A stretch of DNA of 64,000 nt from CPC320 sp002684375 (GCA_965662545.1 CBFIHZ010000020.1:1-64000), one strand, 5' to 3'; positions 34,112 through 43,843 are shown, numbered from the stretch's first letter. The notes: a model not told the origin generated them from the letters alone. Numbers and translations: made by a program.

Positions 34112-35227
34112 TCACTGGTTTTTGTGCCGCAAAGCCTCGTTTAACAAGTCGAAAACACGCTCTTTGGGTACATCAGATGTTATGAAGCTCTTGCCGATGG
34201 CGCTTGCCAGTATGAATTTCAACTGGCCATCAACAACTTTTTTATCTTGCGCCATCAACGCCACAAGGGTTGCGGCATCGGGCAAATCACCGTCTATGTC
34301 GGCCAGATCAGTTTTCATGTTCATAGCTTTGAGATGGGCCCTGACCCGGCTTGGATCCTCTTGAGCGCAAAGCCCAAGGCGTGCCGACAACTCAAACGCC
34401 AGCGCGCATCCGATCGCCACACCTTCCCCATGCAGCAGCCGGTCAGAATAGCCGGTTGCCGCCTCAAGCGCGTGGCAAAAGGTATGACCCAGATTAAGCA
34501 AAGCGCGCTCGCCCTGCTCGGTCTCATCACGCTCGACGATCGCCGCTTTCATTTCACAGGCCCGTTTCACCGCTGTAATTCTTGCCGTTTGATCTCCGCC
34601 GGCCAGTGCCGCCCCGTTGCTTTCAAGCCAGTTGAAAAATTCCGAATCTCCCAACAGCCCGTATTTGACCACTTCGCCGTAACCGGCGATGAAATCTCGC
34701 GGTTTAAGTGTCTCTAGAACGGCGATATCAGCCAAAACCAGCGCCGGCTGGTGAAACGATCCGATCAGATTTTTACCCTGTGGCGCGTTGATGCCGGTCT
34801 TACCGCCGACCGAGCTGTCGACCTGTGCCAAAAGCGATGTTGGAATTTGAATAAACTGAACACCTCGGCGCAGAATAGCCGCGGCAAACCCGACCAAATC
34901 CCCAATCACACCGCCGCCGAGCGCAATAACGATGTCATTGCGTTCGATCTTTTGATCCAGCAGCCATTCGACGGTCTGGCCCAGAACCTGCCAGTTTTTT
35001 GTCTGTTCGCCTGCCGGAAGTGTCAGGGCCACCATTTCGATATTGGCCGTCAACAACCCTTCGCGCAGCGCTTCCAGATGCAAATCGGCCACGGTGCTAT
35101 CGGTGACAACAGCCACCCGTTGTCGGCGCAGGAACGGCGATATATATGCACCGGCCTCGGCCAGAAGACCGGGCCCAATGTGGATATCATAGCTGCGGGT
35201 TTTCAAATCAACCTTGACGGTTTCCAT
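34112..35227 (-). CDS. aroB: 3-dehydroquinate synthase
   Basis: This is the second enzyme of the shikimate pathway, NAD- and metal-dependent. The 371-residue protein shows RNDIVIALGGGVIGDLVGFAAA, PTSLLAQVDSSVGGKTGIN, GYGEVVKYGLLGD and ALLNLGHTFCHALE with the metal-binding Glu and His residues. ATG 35227 shares one base with the aroK stop (TGATG), with AAAAGG eight bases upstream. aroK and aroB form one coupled pair. Confidence 0.96.
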   Translation of the reverse strand: METVKVDLKTRSYDIHIGPGLLAEAGAYISPFLRRQRVAVVTDSTVADLHLEALREGLLTANIEMVALTLPAGEQTKNWQVLGQTVEWLLDQKIERNDIVIALGGGVIGDLVGFAAAILRRGVQFIQIPTSLLAQVDSSVGGKTGINAPQGKNLIGSFHQPALVLADIAVLETLKPRDFIAGYGEVVKYGLLGDSEFFNWLESNGAALAGGDQTARITAVKRACEMKAAIVERDETEQGERALLNLGHTFCHALEAATGYSDRLLHGEGVAIGCALAFELSARLGLCAQEDPSRVRAHLKAMNMKTDLADIDGDLPDAATLVALMAQDKKVVDGQLKFILASAIGKSFITSDVPKERVFDLLNEALRHKNQ

Positions 35228-35775
35228 CACGGCACCTTTTCTAAAATATCTGACTGCTCCACCAGGCAGGCCAGGACCCGTCCGGCCATCTGATCGATCG
35301 ACACAGACGGCGCTGCCGGAACGGTCAGATCAGCCAATGCATAAACTGGACCACGCTGGGCGAGCATAGTGGTCAGTGTTTCATACGGATTTGGCGTCTG
35401 CAACAGAGGGCGGCCAGGCTTAAGCCGTACCCGGGACCACAACAAACCTGGTTCTACTTCCAGAAACAGCGAAATCGCCTTTGACGAAATTAGATCACGA
35501 TTTTGGGGCGTCAGAAAGGCGCCGCCACCGGTGGATAGAATACAGGGATCATGGTCGAGAAGGCGTGCGAGAATTTGAGTTTCCTTTGCCCGAAAAAACG
35601 CTTCGCCATCCCGAGCGAATATTTCAGAAATAGCCATATTGGAGGCAGATTCTATCTCTGCGTCCGAATCAAGAAACGACACCGAGAGAAGATTGGCCAA
35701 GGCCTTGCCAATCGCCGTCTTACCGGCCCCCATCATGCCCACAAGAGCCACTGTTTTTTTCAATCGATAGCGCAT
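35227..35775 (-). CDS. aroK: Shikimate kinase
   Basis: This enzyme phosphorylates shikimate with ATP. The 182-residue protein begins VALVGMMGAGKTAIGKALA with the P-loop near residues 15-22. It has FLDSDAEIES with the shikimate-binding Asp, RAKETQILARLL and LSTGGGAFLTPQNRDLI. The lid and the adenine-binding region are present near the C-terminus. It is divergent from the small membrane-protein gene. Confidence 0.95.
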   Translation of the reverse strand: MRYRLKKTVALVGMMGAGKTAIGKALANLLSVSFLDSDAEIESASNMAISEIFARDGEAFFRAKETQILARLLDHDPCILSTGGGAFLTPQNRDLISSKAISLFLEVEPGLLWSRVRLKPGRPLLQTPNPYETLTTMLAQRGPVYALADLTVPAAPSVSIDQMAGRVLACLVEQSDILEKVP

Positions 35776-35894
35776 TTACACCGTATATCGGCAAACCGCC
35801 GAGAAAAATCACATCTGATGCCTGCATGACGTGATTTTAGGTGAAACACCATAACGAAATGCTGTATGCTCTGAATGGAATGATCGGAGGAACG

Positions 35895-36044
35895 ATGCAG
35901 CGTCTCGTCAAATGGCTTTTATATCTTGCTGTCATTGCCTTGGTGTTGCTTATTGGCTACGCCTATATAGGCCCCTATTTCGGTGCTGATTTTGCGCCAA
36001 ACCAGGAAGAGATTCGCGTGCCCGTTACGTTGACCGATGATTAA
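35895..36044 (+). CDS. Small single-span membrane protein
   Basis: This is a 49-residue protein, MQRLVKWLLYLAVIALVLLI and so on, with one transmembrane helix (about residues 6-27) and a short C-terminal tail rich in acidic and polar residues ending TLTDD. ATG 35895 has GGAGG four bases upstream, which selects it over in-frame ATGs earlier. Its end overlaps the next gene by eight bases, so the two are probably translated together. I recognise no named family. Confidence 0.75.
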   Translation: MQRLVKWLLYLAVIALVLLIGYAYIGPYFGADFAPNQEEIRVPVTLTDD

Positions 36045-37575
36045 AATATGGCTTCCGCTTATTCTTTTATCGTCGGAAGCCTTTGCCGGCCCGCCGTTGT
36101 CTGCCATTGAATGGCTACAGACTACCGAACCGCCCATCGTGGCAAACCCGGTAAAACCCGCTCATAAAATTGTCGACATCGACAAGCCCGACCAGATGGC
36201 TGTGCAGCGCCCGTTGATCAGCGTCAGCCCTTTGAGCCGCCTTTCCCCAGAGGCGGTTGGCTTGCTTCCTAGCTATGTTACCGGGTTTCCGGGGGATTTG
36301 TGGGCCAACAGCCCGCCAGATCTTTTGGCAAGATTGATTCGAAATTTAGAGGTTGGCGACAATCCGGCGATGCAGGCGTTGCTACTGACACTTTTACTGG
36401 CCGAGACCGATCCACCTAAACATGTCGAACCAGGCATCAGTATTCTTCTGGCGAGGGTCGATAAACTGATTGAAATTGGCGCGATTGAGCCCGCACTGGC
36501 GTTGGTTGAGCGGGCGGGCTCTCAGGATCCTGCCCTGTTTTCACGGGCTTTTGATCTTGCTCTTTTGGCTGACAAAACTGATCCTGCTTGTCGCGATGTA
36601 CTGACCAAACCAACCCTCGAACCTGACTATACGATCAGAATATTTTGCCACGTCCGCAACGGGGATTGGGCCCTTGCGTCGTTTATGTTGGAAAATGCCA
36701 TTGCGCTTGGGGAAATTGAGCCGCGCACAGGACTGCTGTTGGATTTATTTCTCAATCCGGACCTCGCCGAGAGCACATTGCCACCCGTTCCAAGCATAGA
36801 GCCCAGCCCGCTTGAATTTAGACTTTTTGAGGCAATTGGCAGCCCGTTGCAAACGGCGTCTCTGCCTGTGTCTTTTGCGATTGCCGACCTGTCCGGCAAC
36901 AGCGGTTGGAAGGCGCAGCTGGAAGCTGCCGAGCGGCTGGTCAAATCCGGTGCCCTGTCTGAAAATCAGTTGCTGGGAATATACACGGCGCGTCTGCCGG
37001 CCGCCTCAGGCGGTGTTTGGGATCGGGTTGCGGGTTTACAACGGTTTGATCAGGCCCTAATTGCCGGCACTCCGCGCGAGGTAGAAGCCGCATTGGCCGA
37101 AATTTGGCCCCAGATGACCCGTGCAGGCCTAGCGGTGGGATTTGCCAGAATGTTTGGTCGCATTTTGATGGAACAACCCTCAAGCCAGACCACCGACCGG
37201 TTGAGATTTGATATACAAATGCTGGCACCAATCTATCAAACCGCCGCACAGTTTCGCCCTTTGCGCGATGATGAAGACAGGTTTTTAACCGCGCTGGCGC
37301 AAGGCACTCTAGCACAGCACAGGCCGTTTAATGATACCAGCACGGCAGTATTAAGGGGCTTTACCGCCCAACCCATACCCTCAAGGCTGCGCACTCTTTT
37401 AGACCAGAGACGCTTAGGAGAGGTTATTTTACGCAGTATTGCTGCGTTCAGCGATGGGGCTGCGGGTGATTCACAGCAATTATCCGAGTCTTTGGCGACG
37501 CTGCAGGAGGTTGGGTTAAACACCACGGCTCAAAGCGCGGCGTTGCAACTCTTGATACTCAAGCGACGCCAATGA
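36037..37575 (+). CDS. Uncharacterised exported helical protein
   Basis: This is a 512-residue protein with a short signal peptide (MIKIWLPLILLSSEAFAG). The mature part is almost entirely helical, leucine- and alanine-rich, with helix-pair spacing reminiscent of tetratricopeptide solenoids but no clear motif. Two cysteines (ACRDVL, FCHVRN) could form a disulphide. It overlaps the small membrane protein by eight bases upstream and xerD by four downstream, so the three form an operon. Function is unknown; a periplasmic scaffold partner of the small membrane protein is possible. Confidence 0.8.
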   Translation: MIKIWLPLILLSSEAFAGPPLSAIEWLQTTEPPIVANPVKPAHKIVDIDKPDQMAVQRPLISVSPLSRLSPEAVGLLPSYVTGFPGDLWANSPPDLLARLIRNLEVGDNPAMQALLLTLLLAETDPPKHVEPGISILLARVDKLIEIGAIEPALALVERAGSQDPALFSRAFDLALLADKTDPACRDVLTKPTLEPDYTIRIFCHVRNGDWALASFMLENAIALGEIEPRTGLLLDLFLNPDLAESTLPPVPSIEPSPLEFRLFEAIGSPLQTASLPVSFAIADLSGNSGWKAQLEAAERLVKSGALSENQLLGIYTARLPAASGGVWDRVAGLQRFDQALIAGTPREVEAALAEIWPQMTRAGLAVGFARMFGRILMEQPSSQTTDRLRFDIQMLAPIYQTAAQFRPLRDDEDRFLTALAQGTLAQHRPFNDTSTAVLRGFTAQPIPSRLRTLLDQRRLGEVILRSIAAFSDGAAGDSQQLSESLATLQEVGLNTTAQSAALQLLILKRRQ

Positions 37576-38510
37576 CCGATGACCGCTGGATTGAATTGTT
37601 TTTAGACGCAAAAACTGCCGAACAGGGGCTCGCGCATAATTCGCAGCTCGCCTATCTGCGCGACCTTGCTGATTTCAAAACTTTTTTGCAACGCGCCAAA
37701 ACCCCGTTCAGCGCGGTCACACACTCCCAAATTCAAGCCTATCTTGTCGAATGTGATGCTGCTGGACTTGCGAAAACCACCCGGGCGCGGCGGCTCTCGG
37801 CTATCAAGCAGCTGTACCGTTTTGCCTATCTTGAGGGCTGGCGCGAGGACAACCCTTCGCTACAAATTGCCGGCCCGGGGCGTGACAAAAGGTTACCAAA
37901 GGTTTTAAACACCACCGATGTGGACCAATTGCTGGCGGCAGCAGAGCGTTGCGGCAAAACGGCTCGGGACCGGCAACGCAACATCTGTCTGATGCAACTG
38001 CTCTATGCCACTGGTATGCGGGTCACCGAGTTGATGTCTCTGCCGATCTCGGCGGCTCGGGGCGATCCGCAATTGCTTTTGGTACGCGGCAAGGGCGACA
38101 GGGAACGTCTGGTGCCTCTGTCCCCGCCGGCCCGCAGCGAACTGGCAGCCTGGCTGGTGATCCGCGACCGCGACGAGACTGCAAAAAAGACCAAGGGCGC
38201 GCCAGGGTCGCGATTTTTGTTTCCATCCCATGGAAAATTGGGCCATCTGACGCGGCATTGGTTTTTCGGTTTGATCAAAACCCTCGCAAACGAGGCTGGT
38301 CTGGCCCCCAACAGCGTCACCCCACATACGCTGCGGCACGCTTTTGCCACCCATCTGCTGGCCAATGGCGCCGACTTACGGTCAATACAAACTTTGTTGG
38401 GCCACGCCGATATTGCGACAACCGAAATCTATACCCATGTACTCGAAACACGATTGCGGTCTTTGGTATTGCATCATCACCCGCTGTCTCGCGCTTCAGA
38501 CAAACGCTGA
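37572..38510 (+). CDS. xerD: Tyrosine recombinase XerD
   Basis: This is a site-specific recombinase, expected to resolve chromosome dimers at dif with XerC. The 312-residue protein has an N-terminal SAM-like core-binding domain (residues 5-95) and the catalytic set R150 (TGMRVTEL), K174, H252 and R255 (HTLRHAFATHLL), H278 (LGHAD) and Y287 (EIYTHV). These match the spacing of E. coli XerD. Length and chromosomal context argue against a mobile-element integrase. It overlaps the preceding gene by four bases. Confidence 0.93.
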   Translation: MTDDRWIELFLDAKTAEQGLAHNSQLAYLRDLADFKTFLQRAKTPFSAVTHSQIQAYLVECDAAGLAKTTRARRLSAIKQLYRFAYLEGWREDNPSLQIAGPGRDKRLPKVLNTTDVDQLLAAAERCGKTARDRQRNICLMQLLYATGMRVTELMSLPISAARGDPQLLLVRGKGDRERLVPLSPPARSELAAWLVIRDRDETAKKTKGAPGSRFLFPSHGKLGHLTRHWFFGLIKTLANEAGLAPNSVTPHTLRHAFATHLLANGADLRSIQTLLGHADIATTEIYTHVLETRLRSLVLHHHPLSRASDKR

Positions 38511-38655
38511 AACCGTCAAGCGAAAGCAGGTCCCACTGCGCTGGCAGGTATAATCGTTCAAAAGCAGCCGACAAAAGACTGCAATGTCTTGTAAAATACT
38601 CCACGCTGCTCAATATGCCGGTAACCACTGGTTAGAAATTAGGAAACCTCTGTCG

Positions 38656-39963
38656 ATGGACTTGGCTCATACAGATTTTGATCTTGCGTTTTGGACAACG
38701 GTGGTGGCGATTTTGCTGTTACTGGTGCTCTCGGCATTTTTTTCTGGCAGCGAAACCGCCCTGACCGCCGCCTCACGGGGCAAGTTACACGCCCAAGCTG
38801 ACAAGGGCAGTCGCGGTGCGCGCCGCGCGCTTGAGATCACCGAAGATAACGAGCGGCTGATTGGCTCAGTCCTGCTTGGAAATAATCTGGTTAATATTCT
38901 GGCCACCTCGCTTGCCACGGCCCTGTTTACCAGCATGCTGGGGGAAAGCGGCGTTGCATTGGCCACTTTGGTTATGACGGTACTGGTGCTGGTATTTGCC
39001 GAAGTTTTGCCAAAAACCTATGCGATCACCAATGCCGAAGAGGCTGCCGCACGCACCGCCCCCATCATCGGCATCGTCATCGCGTTGTTTTCGCCCATCG
39101 TCGCGGCGGTACGCTGGCTTGTGCGGTGGGTGCTGCGGGTTTTCGGGGTCGTAACAGATCCCGACAGTCAGGTACTGGCTGTGCGCGAAGAAATCGCCGG
39201 AGCGCTTAATCTGGGGCATTCAGAAGGGGTTGTCGAAAAAGAGGATCGCGACCGAATTCTTGGGGCGCTTGATCTCTCTGAACGCACGGTGGAAGAAGTT
39301 ATGTTACACCGGTCTGGCATCGAAATGATCGACGCAAATGAACCGCCAGCTGAGATTTTAAAACAATGTCTTTCAAGCAGTTACACACGTTTGCCCATGT
39401 ACCGCGATGATCCGGAAAACATCATCGGCGTGGTACATGCAAAGAACCTGCTAAGGGCGATGTATGCGCTGATGGAAGACCCTGAAACCGCGGTTGCCGC
39501 CCTGCAGGATTTTAACATTAGTGACGTGGCCATTGAGCCGTATTTTGTGCCGGATACCACGGCGCTTGACGATCAAATGCGGCAGTTTTTGGAACGCCGA
39601 AGTCACTTTGCGCTGGTGGTCGATGAATATGGATCGCTCGAAGGGTTGATCACACTTGAAGATATTCTCGAAGAGATCGTCGGCGAAATCACCGATGAGT
39701 TTGATCCCGCGCAAGAGCAGAGCCTGACCCCATCCGATGATGGCCATGTCGTGGTCGACGGAGCGATGACAATCCGTGATCTGAACCGCGCCAAAGAATG
39801 GTCGCTGCCCGATGACGAAGCCAACACCGTTGCGGGTTTGGTCATCCACGAGGCGCAAATGATTCCAACCGTTGGGCAGGTATTTTTGTTTCACGGGTTT
39901 CGTTTTGAAGTTCAAGCCCGGTCTGCCAACCGCATTACTGAGCTTAAAATCCGCCCTCTGTGA
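38656..39963 (+). CDS. CNNM/CorC-family membrane protein with CBS domains
   Basis: This is a 435-residue inner-membrane protein. A CNNM (DUF21) domain with about four hydrophobic segments spans residues 10-185 (starting FFSGSETALTAASRGKLHAQA). Two CBS domains follow (about 205-330, containing DLSERTVEEVMLHR and FALVVDEYGSLEGLITLEDILEEIVGEI), then a CorC/HlyC C-terminal domain. The family has been linked to magnesium and cobalt efflux; the older label hemolysin is not supported. The start ATG 38656 is taken from the membrane domain onset. Confidence 0.9.
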   Translation: MDLAHTDFDLAFWTTVVAILLLLVLSAFFSGSETALTAASRGKLHAQADKGSRGARRALEITEDNERLIGSVLLGNNLVNILATSLATALFTSMLGESGVALATLVMTVLVLVFAEVLPKTYAITNAEEAAARTAPIIGIVIALFSPIVAAVRWLVRWVLRVFGVVTDPDSQVLAVREEIAGALNLGHSEGVVEKEDRDRILGALDLSERTVEEVMLHRSGIEMIDANEPPAEILKQCLSSSYTRLPMYRDDPENIIGVVHAKNLLRAMYALMEDPETAVAALQDFNISDVAIEPYFVPDTTALDDQMRQFLERRSHFALVVDEYGSLEGLITLEDILEEIVGEITDEFDPAQEQSLTPSDDGHVVVDGAMTIRDLNRAKEWSLPDDEANTVAGLVIHEAQMIPTVGQVFLFHGFRFEVQARSANRITELKIRPL

Positions 39964-39967
39964 CAGG

Positions 39968-41368
39968 CTACGTCGCGCCAAACTCTGCACTGCGCGGATG
40001 TATTTTAAGCCAAATCCCGGCATTTGAGCGTACAGTCAAATGAGCAACCGGCGTCGGTCGGTGTTCTGAGAGCGCTTCAAAGCGAAAACTCTTGAGCAAC
40101 AGCGACAATAACAGCGGGCCCTCGACCATCGCAAAACCGGCGCCAATACAGACCCGTGCACCGGTGGAGAACGGGATATAGGCGTCACGTAGACAGGCTT
40201 TGCCATTCTCGCTGTGCCAGCGCGACGGATCAAACCCATCAGGATTATCCCAAAGCCTTATGTGCCGGTGCAGATGCCAGGGACTGATCACCATCTGACT
40301 TCCGGGCGCAATCTTGCGATTGCGAAACGTCACTGGGCACCGTGACTGGCGCACCATCATCGGCACCGGTGGATAAAGCCGCAATGTCTCGCGAAAAACG
40401 TCCCGGCTGAGTTTTAATTTCGCCACAGACCCATAATCGGGCTCGGTCAGGATGGCGGCCTCTTTTGCCACTTTATCCTGCCACTCGGGATGTGTAGCCA
40501 GCAGATACAGCGCCCATGCCAACGCCGAGGCGCTGGTTTCATGGCCTGCCAGAAAAAATATCGCGACCTGATCCACCATTTCGTCGATTGAAAACTGCTC
40601 ATTTGTCTCAGGATCACGCTGGGTCATAATCTTTGTTGCCAAATCGTCGGGGGCGGTGCCCGCAGTTATCTGGTCCATCCGCGCCCGGGTCAATTGGGCA
40701 ATCAAGCGTCGGATCGAGTGGGCGGACCGACGTGTATCGCGCCTGAAAAATCCAGGCAACCAACGGGGGAACTTCAAAAAGGCTGCTATATTAAGTAAAG
40801 GTTGGCTGCGTTGATAGATTTTAAACTGCTCAAACACCTGTGCTGCGAGCTGATCGGTGATTGGCAATGAAAACAATGTTCGAAAAATCACATCTGCCGC
40901 TGCGTGGCTGGTCTCAGCCTCGATTTCGACTGGCGTTTTTAGTCCCGCGTGTTGATGTAGGCGCGCAACGGCCTGCAGACCTGCCGCCCACATCGCTGGA
41001 AAGGCCTGTCTTATCCCGATGTTTTGAAAGGCCGGGTCGATGATCCGCCGCTGACGCTGCCACTCGGCGCCATTGGTCAAAAAAACGCTATTACCCAAAA
41101 GTGGACGCAAGCCAACGCCGATACGATCAGATTTCGGAAAATCCATCGGCTGTGTTTTTAGGACTTTTTTGATCAGTTCAGGTTGGTTTAACAGATACGA
41201 TCGAAAAAACGGTGTGCGAAATTCAGCCATCCACGCCCCATAAAGCCGTTTTGGCTGTGCTGAAAGAATATCGCGTCGGAACAACGCGAGATACCGCCAC
41301 AACGAAACGCTGTCTTTGCGGGCCTCTGGTTTAGGTGGCAAATCTAATGTGGGGGGGCGTCTGATCAT
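39968..41368 (-). CDS. Cytochrome P450
   Basis: This is a 466-residue soluble P450. The I-helix motif is AGHETSASAL, the K-helix ExxR is ETLRLYP, the meander region carries DPSRWHSENG, and the heme loop is PFSTGARVCIGAG with the thiolate ligand at C407. All conserved elements are intact. Class and substrate cannot be deduced; the general look resembles bacterial P450s related to the fatty-acid or sterol hydroxylase clans. No ferredoxin or reductase gene is adjacent. Its start overlaps the end of the hydrolase gene by four bases, so the pair is co-translated. Confidence 0.92.
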   Translation of the reverse strand: MIRRPPTLDLPPKPEARKDSVSLWRYLALFRRDILSAQPKRLYGAWMAEFRTPFFRSYLLNQPELIKKVLKTQPMDFPKSDRIGVGLRPLLGNSVFLTNGAEWQRQRRIIDPAFQNIGIRQAFPAMWAAGLQAVARLHQHAGLKTPVEIEAETSHAAADVIFRTLFSLPITDQLAAQVFEQFKIYQRSQPLLNIAAFLKFPRWLPGFFRRDTRRSAHSIRRLIAQLTRARMDQITAGTAPDDLATKIMTQRDPETNEQFSIDEMVDQVAIFFLAGHETSASALAWALYLLATHPEWQDKVAKEAAILTEPDYGSVAKLKLSRDVFRETLRLYPPVPMMVRQSRCPVTFRNRKIAPGSQMVISPWHLHRHIRLWDNPDGFDPSRWHSENGKACLRDAYIPFSTGARVCIGAGFAMVEGPLLLSLLLKSFRFEALSEHRPTPVAHLTVRSNAGIWLKIHPRSAEFGAT

Positions 41369-42561
41369 GGGCGCACTGCCGTATATTTAGACACCGCTTC
41401 AGTGATACATGATGGTGAAGAGGCCCGCGATCCGAGGCGCTGGCGCAACGTCAACGGCCCGGCGGTAATTTGAAAATAATCATAGTCATTGGGGCAATCA
41501 AAGGCGCAGAGATATTGAAAATGTACTCTTAAAAACCGCCAGCGAATACGTCTCCAGCGTGCAGGTGACAGCGTCTGGCTGAAAGCGGCCGAAAACACCA
41601 CGGGCCAATACTGGGATACCGGGGCAACGCCGCTCACCGCCACTGGATCACACAGCGCAAAAGCACAAACATCCCCAAGCGCGCTGACATCTACCCAAGC
41701 CATTTGATCACAACCGGCCAGATATTGCAGGTCACCACGCAATCGCATCGCGTTTGGTAAAAATGACACCATCGGCACCACTTGCCCCAAGGATAGAAAG
41801 TTCAACATTGGGCCATTTGGAGCAAGCTGGACCGTCCGCAACACATCGGCAAGAACCGATACCGCCAAATAAGCTCCGGATGAATGACCCACCACAAGCA
41901 CTTCGTCCACATCCCTTTGCAGACCTTCCACAACCGCCTGTTTGAATACGGCAAGCCGCGCCTCTAGTGCGGCGGGATAGGCGCCGTTTGCCTGCGCTGA
42001 AAAGGCGTAGTCATGCATCAAATAATAAGCAAAGAAACGACTATCCAACCGCCGAAACAGCACCAGCACGCCGCCAACCACCACCACCCCGAGCGGGGCA
42101 AGCCAAGGCGAGACCATTTCCCAGAGCCCTGCCGCCATCCCCGCGCCCAAAGCGACAGCAAGCGCCAGCTGCATCACCAACATAACAACCGGATAAAGTG
42201 CGGCAAGAACCGCACCTTTGCGCAGACGTGCCAAGCGCCGCAATGACCCGCTCGCAACGTATATCCAAACCGTCGTAAGCAATTGTCTGTAGGTGGCCAC
42301 AATCCCCTGTGCCATACTGCTGCGCACCAAATCTGACCATGGGAGGATCTCGAAATCGGTCCTCACTGTCTGACCCTCGATGTTTGCCTCCACGTGCCAG
42401 CCAAACCTGCCACTGCTCAGCTTGGGATGCAGGACCATCTCAAATCCCGAAATCACCGCCTGTTTGGCCGATTGCCTGCGGTACAATTCTCGGTACCGAC
42501 GCGGCGGCACCGGATCATAACCTGGAATATACAACACCAATCTGCGGCGGACTACCTGCAC
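41365..42561 (-). CDS. Membrane-anchored alpha/beta-hydrolase-like protein
   Basis: This is a 398-residue protein of no family I can name. It starts VVRRRLVLYIPGYDPVPPRR, a beta-strand plus oxyanion-type loop. Two hydrophobic segments lie at about residues 116-147 and 152-169, and the nucleophile elbow VLVVGHSSGAYLAV has the probable catalytic Ser at S227. A second Cys- and aromatic-rich stretch near the C-terminus (FQYLCAFDCPNDYDYF) may hold other active-site residues. The start is GTG 42561, with low certainty. It is coupled to the downstream P450, suggesting a shared lipid-like substrate by inference only. Confidence 0.75.
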   Translation of the reverse strand: MQVVRRRLVLYIPGYDPVPPRRYRELYRRQSAKQAVISGFEMVLHPKLSSGRFGWHVEANIEGQTVRTDFEILPWSDLVRSSMAQGIVATYRQLLTTVWIYVASGSLRRLARLRKGAVLAALYPVVMLVMQLALAVALGAGMAAGLWEMVSPWLAPLGVVVVGGVLVLFRRLDSRFFAYYLMHDYAFSAQANGAYPAALEARLAVFKQAVVEGLQRDVDEVLVVGHSSGAYLAVSVLADVLRTVQLAPNGPMLNFLSLGQVVPMVSFLPNAMRLRGDLQYLAGCDQMAWVDVSALGDVCAFALCDPVAVSGVAPVSQYWPVVFSAAFSQTLSPARWRRIRWRFLRVHFQYLCAFDCPNDYDYFQITAGPLTLRQRLGSRASSPSCITEAVSKYTAVRP

Positions 42562-42629
42562 GCGCGACCCATCTTAAATTTTGAAATTACAAATATTGTG
42601 TAGGCATGAATAAAAGCTTTTCTAAGGCA

Positions 42630-43382
42630 TCACCCCAACGTTGCCAAAGCGGGAAATGTCTCAAGCAACCAATAAGACATACTGGCAAACCCACCCGTGA
42701 TCATCAACAGACCCACCGTCCATAACAACAAGCCCATAATACGTTCAATCTGGGCGGTGTGCTGTTTCATCCAACTCAGCAAGCCACCGAGACGCGGCAA
42801 ATACACCGCAACAAGCAAAAACGGCACTCCGAGCCCGCCTGCATAAACCGCCAGTAAAACCGATCCGCGAAACATTGATCCCTCGGACGCAGCCAGTGAC
42901 AGAATTGCCCCCAGTTGTGGCCCGATACAAGGTGTCCAACCAAAAGCAAACGCCAATCCGAGAATGTAGGCCCCAAATGCCGACCCACCACGATCGCCTG
43001 CATCAACCCGCAATTCCCGGTCGAAAATTGCAATGCGATAGATGCCAACAAAATGCCCCCCCAGTATCATAACAGTCAATCCGGCGATGGTGTTGAACCA
43101 ATTTTGATAGGATAAAAAAATCATACCCAAGTAGGAGGCCGTGAAACCCAACAGTAAAAACACCGTTGACAAACCCAGAACGAAAAACACCGCCGGCAAG
43201 ATCGCTCGGTTGCGCCCGTCTTGTTGGGCCGATAATTCAGTCACTGAAATACCGCTCATATACGCCAGATACGGCGGTACAATAGGCAGGACACACGGGC
43301 TTAAAAACGACAGGACCCCAGCCAATAAGGCGACGGCTATCGCGGGCAATAAAGACGCATCAATAAGATCAACTGCTATCAT
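42630..43382 (-). CDS. ccdA: Cytochrome c biogenesis thiol transporter CcdA
   Basis: This is an inner-membrane protein of about 250 residues that passes reductant to the periplasm for cytochrome c maturation. Six hydrophobic segments are present, with the paired redox cysteines in FLSPCVLPIVPPY and GWTPCIGPQ, the two symmetric halves of CcdA. It lacks the DsbD periplasmic domains, as expected for CcdA. I start it at ATG 43382 where the first membrane segment begins; no strong ribosome site is visible. It is divergent from tusA. Confidence 0.93.
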   Translation of the reverse strand: MIAVDLIDASLLPAIAVALLAGVLSFLSPCVLPIVPPYLAYMSGISVTELSAQQDGRNRAILPAVFFVLGLSTVFLLLGFTASYLGMIFLSYQNWFNTIAGLTVMILGGHFVGIYRIAIFDRELRVDAGDRGGSAFGAYILGLAFAFGWTPCIGPQLGAILSLAASEGSMFRGSVLLAVYAGGLGVPFLLVAVYLPRLGGLLSWMKQHTAQIERIMGLLLWTVGLLMITGGFASMSYWLLETFPALATLG

Positions 43383-43474
43383 GTGTCTGATATAAAGCAA
43401 AATTCGCGCCGCGTCACGCAATCGTCGATCACAACATTGTGGACAGATGGTCACATCCGTTCTAGGTCTGCGGT

Positions 43475-43699
43475 ATGAAAATAGTTACCCTAGATACCAA
43501 GGGCTTGCTCTGCCCTCTGCCTGTACTGAAAGTACGCAAACGGCTCAAGTCGCTCGAACCCGGCGATAAATTGAAGGTGTATGCCACAGATCCGGCTGCT
43601 TTGATCGATATTCCGCATTTTTGCGTCGAATCAGGTCATTTCCTCGAAAGTACAAACGACGAAGACGGGGTACAGATCTATTTGATACGTCGGTCCTGA
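43475..43699 (+). CDS. tusA: TusA-family sulfur-carrier protein
   Basis: This is a 74-residue sulfur carrier that moves persulfide sulfur. It shows the family pattern LDTKGLLCPLPVLKVRK with the acceptor cysteine C13 in a CPxP motif, and a C-terminal beta-strand segment. In E. coli TusA serves tRNA 2-thiouridine synthesis. Members in other bacteria serve sulfur oxidation or molybdenum cofactor work, so its exact partner is open. It stands alone, divergent from ccdA. Confidence 0.9.
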   Translation: MKIVTLDTKGLLCPLPVLKVRKRLKSLEPGDKLKVYATDPAALIDIPHFCVESGHFLESTNDEDGVQIYLIRRS

Positions 43700-43843
43700 A
43701 ACAGAGGTTCATTAGACGCGTGGGGGTGCCCTTCCGCGCTGTTAAGCCTTGGCCAAATTTCATTATATCAATTCGCAATCTCAAACTCGGGTGTCGCTCA
43801 CAAGGCGGCTGAACAGGGTCAGATCGATCTCGCCCTCAAAGTA

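Noticed and set aside
37572..38510. xerD as a mobile-element integrase
   Set aside because: Catalytic spacing matches chromosomal XerD and it is embedded in an operon with no attachment-site repeats or tRNA nearby.
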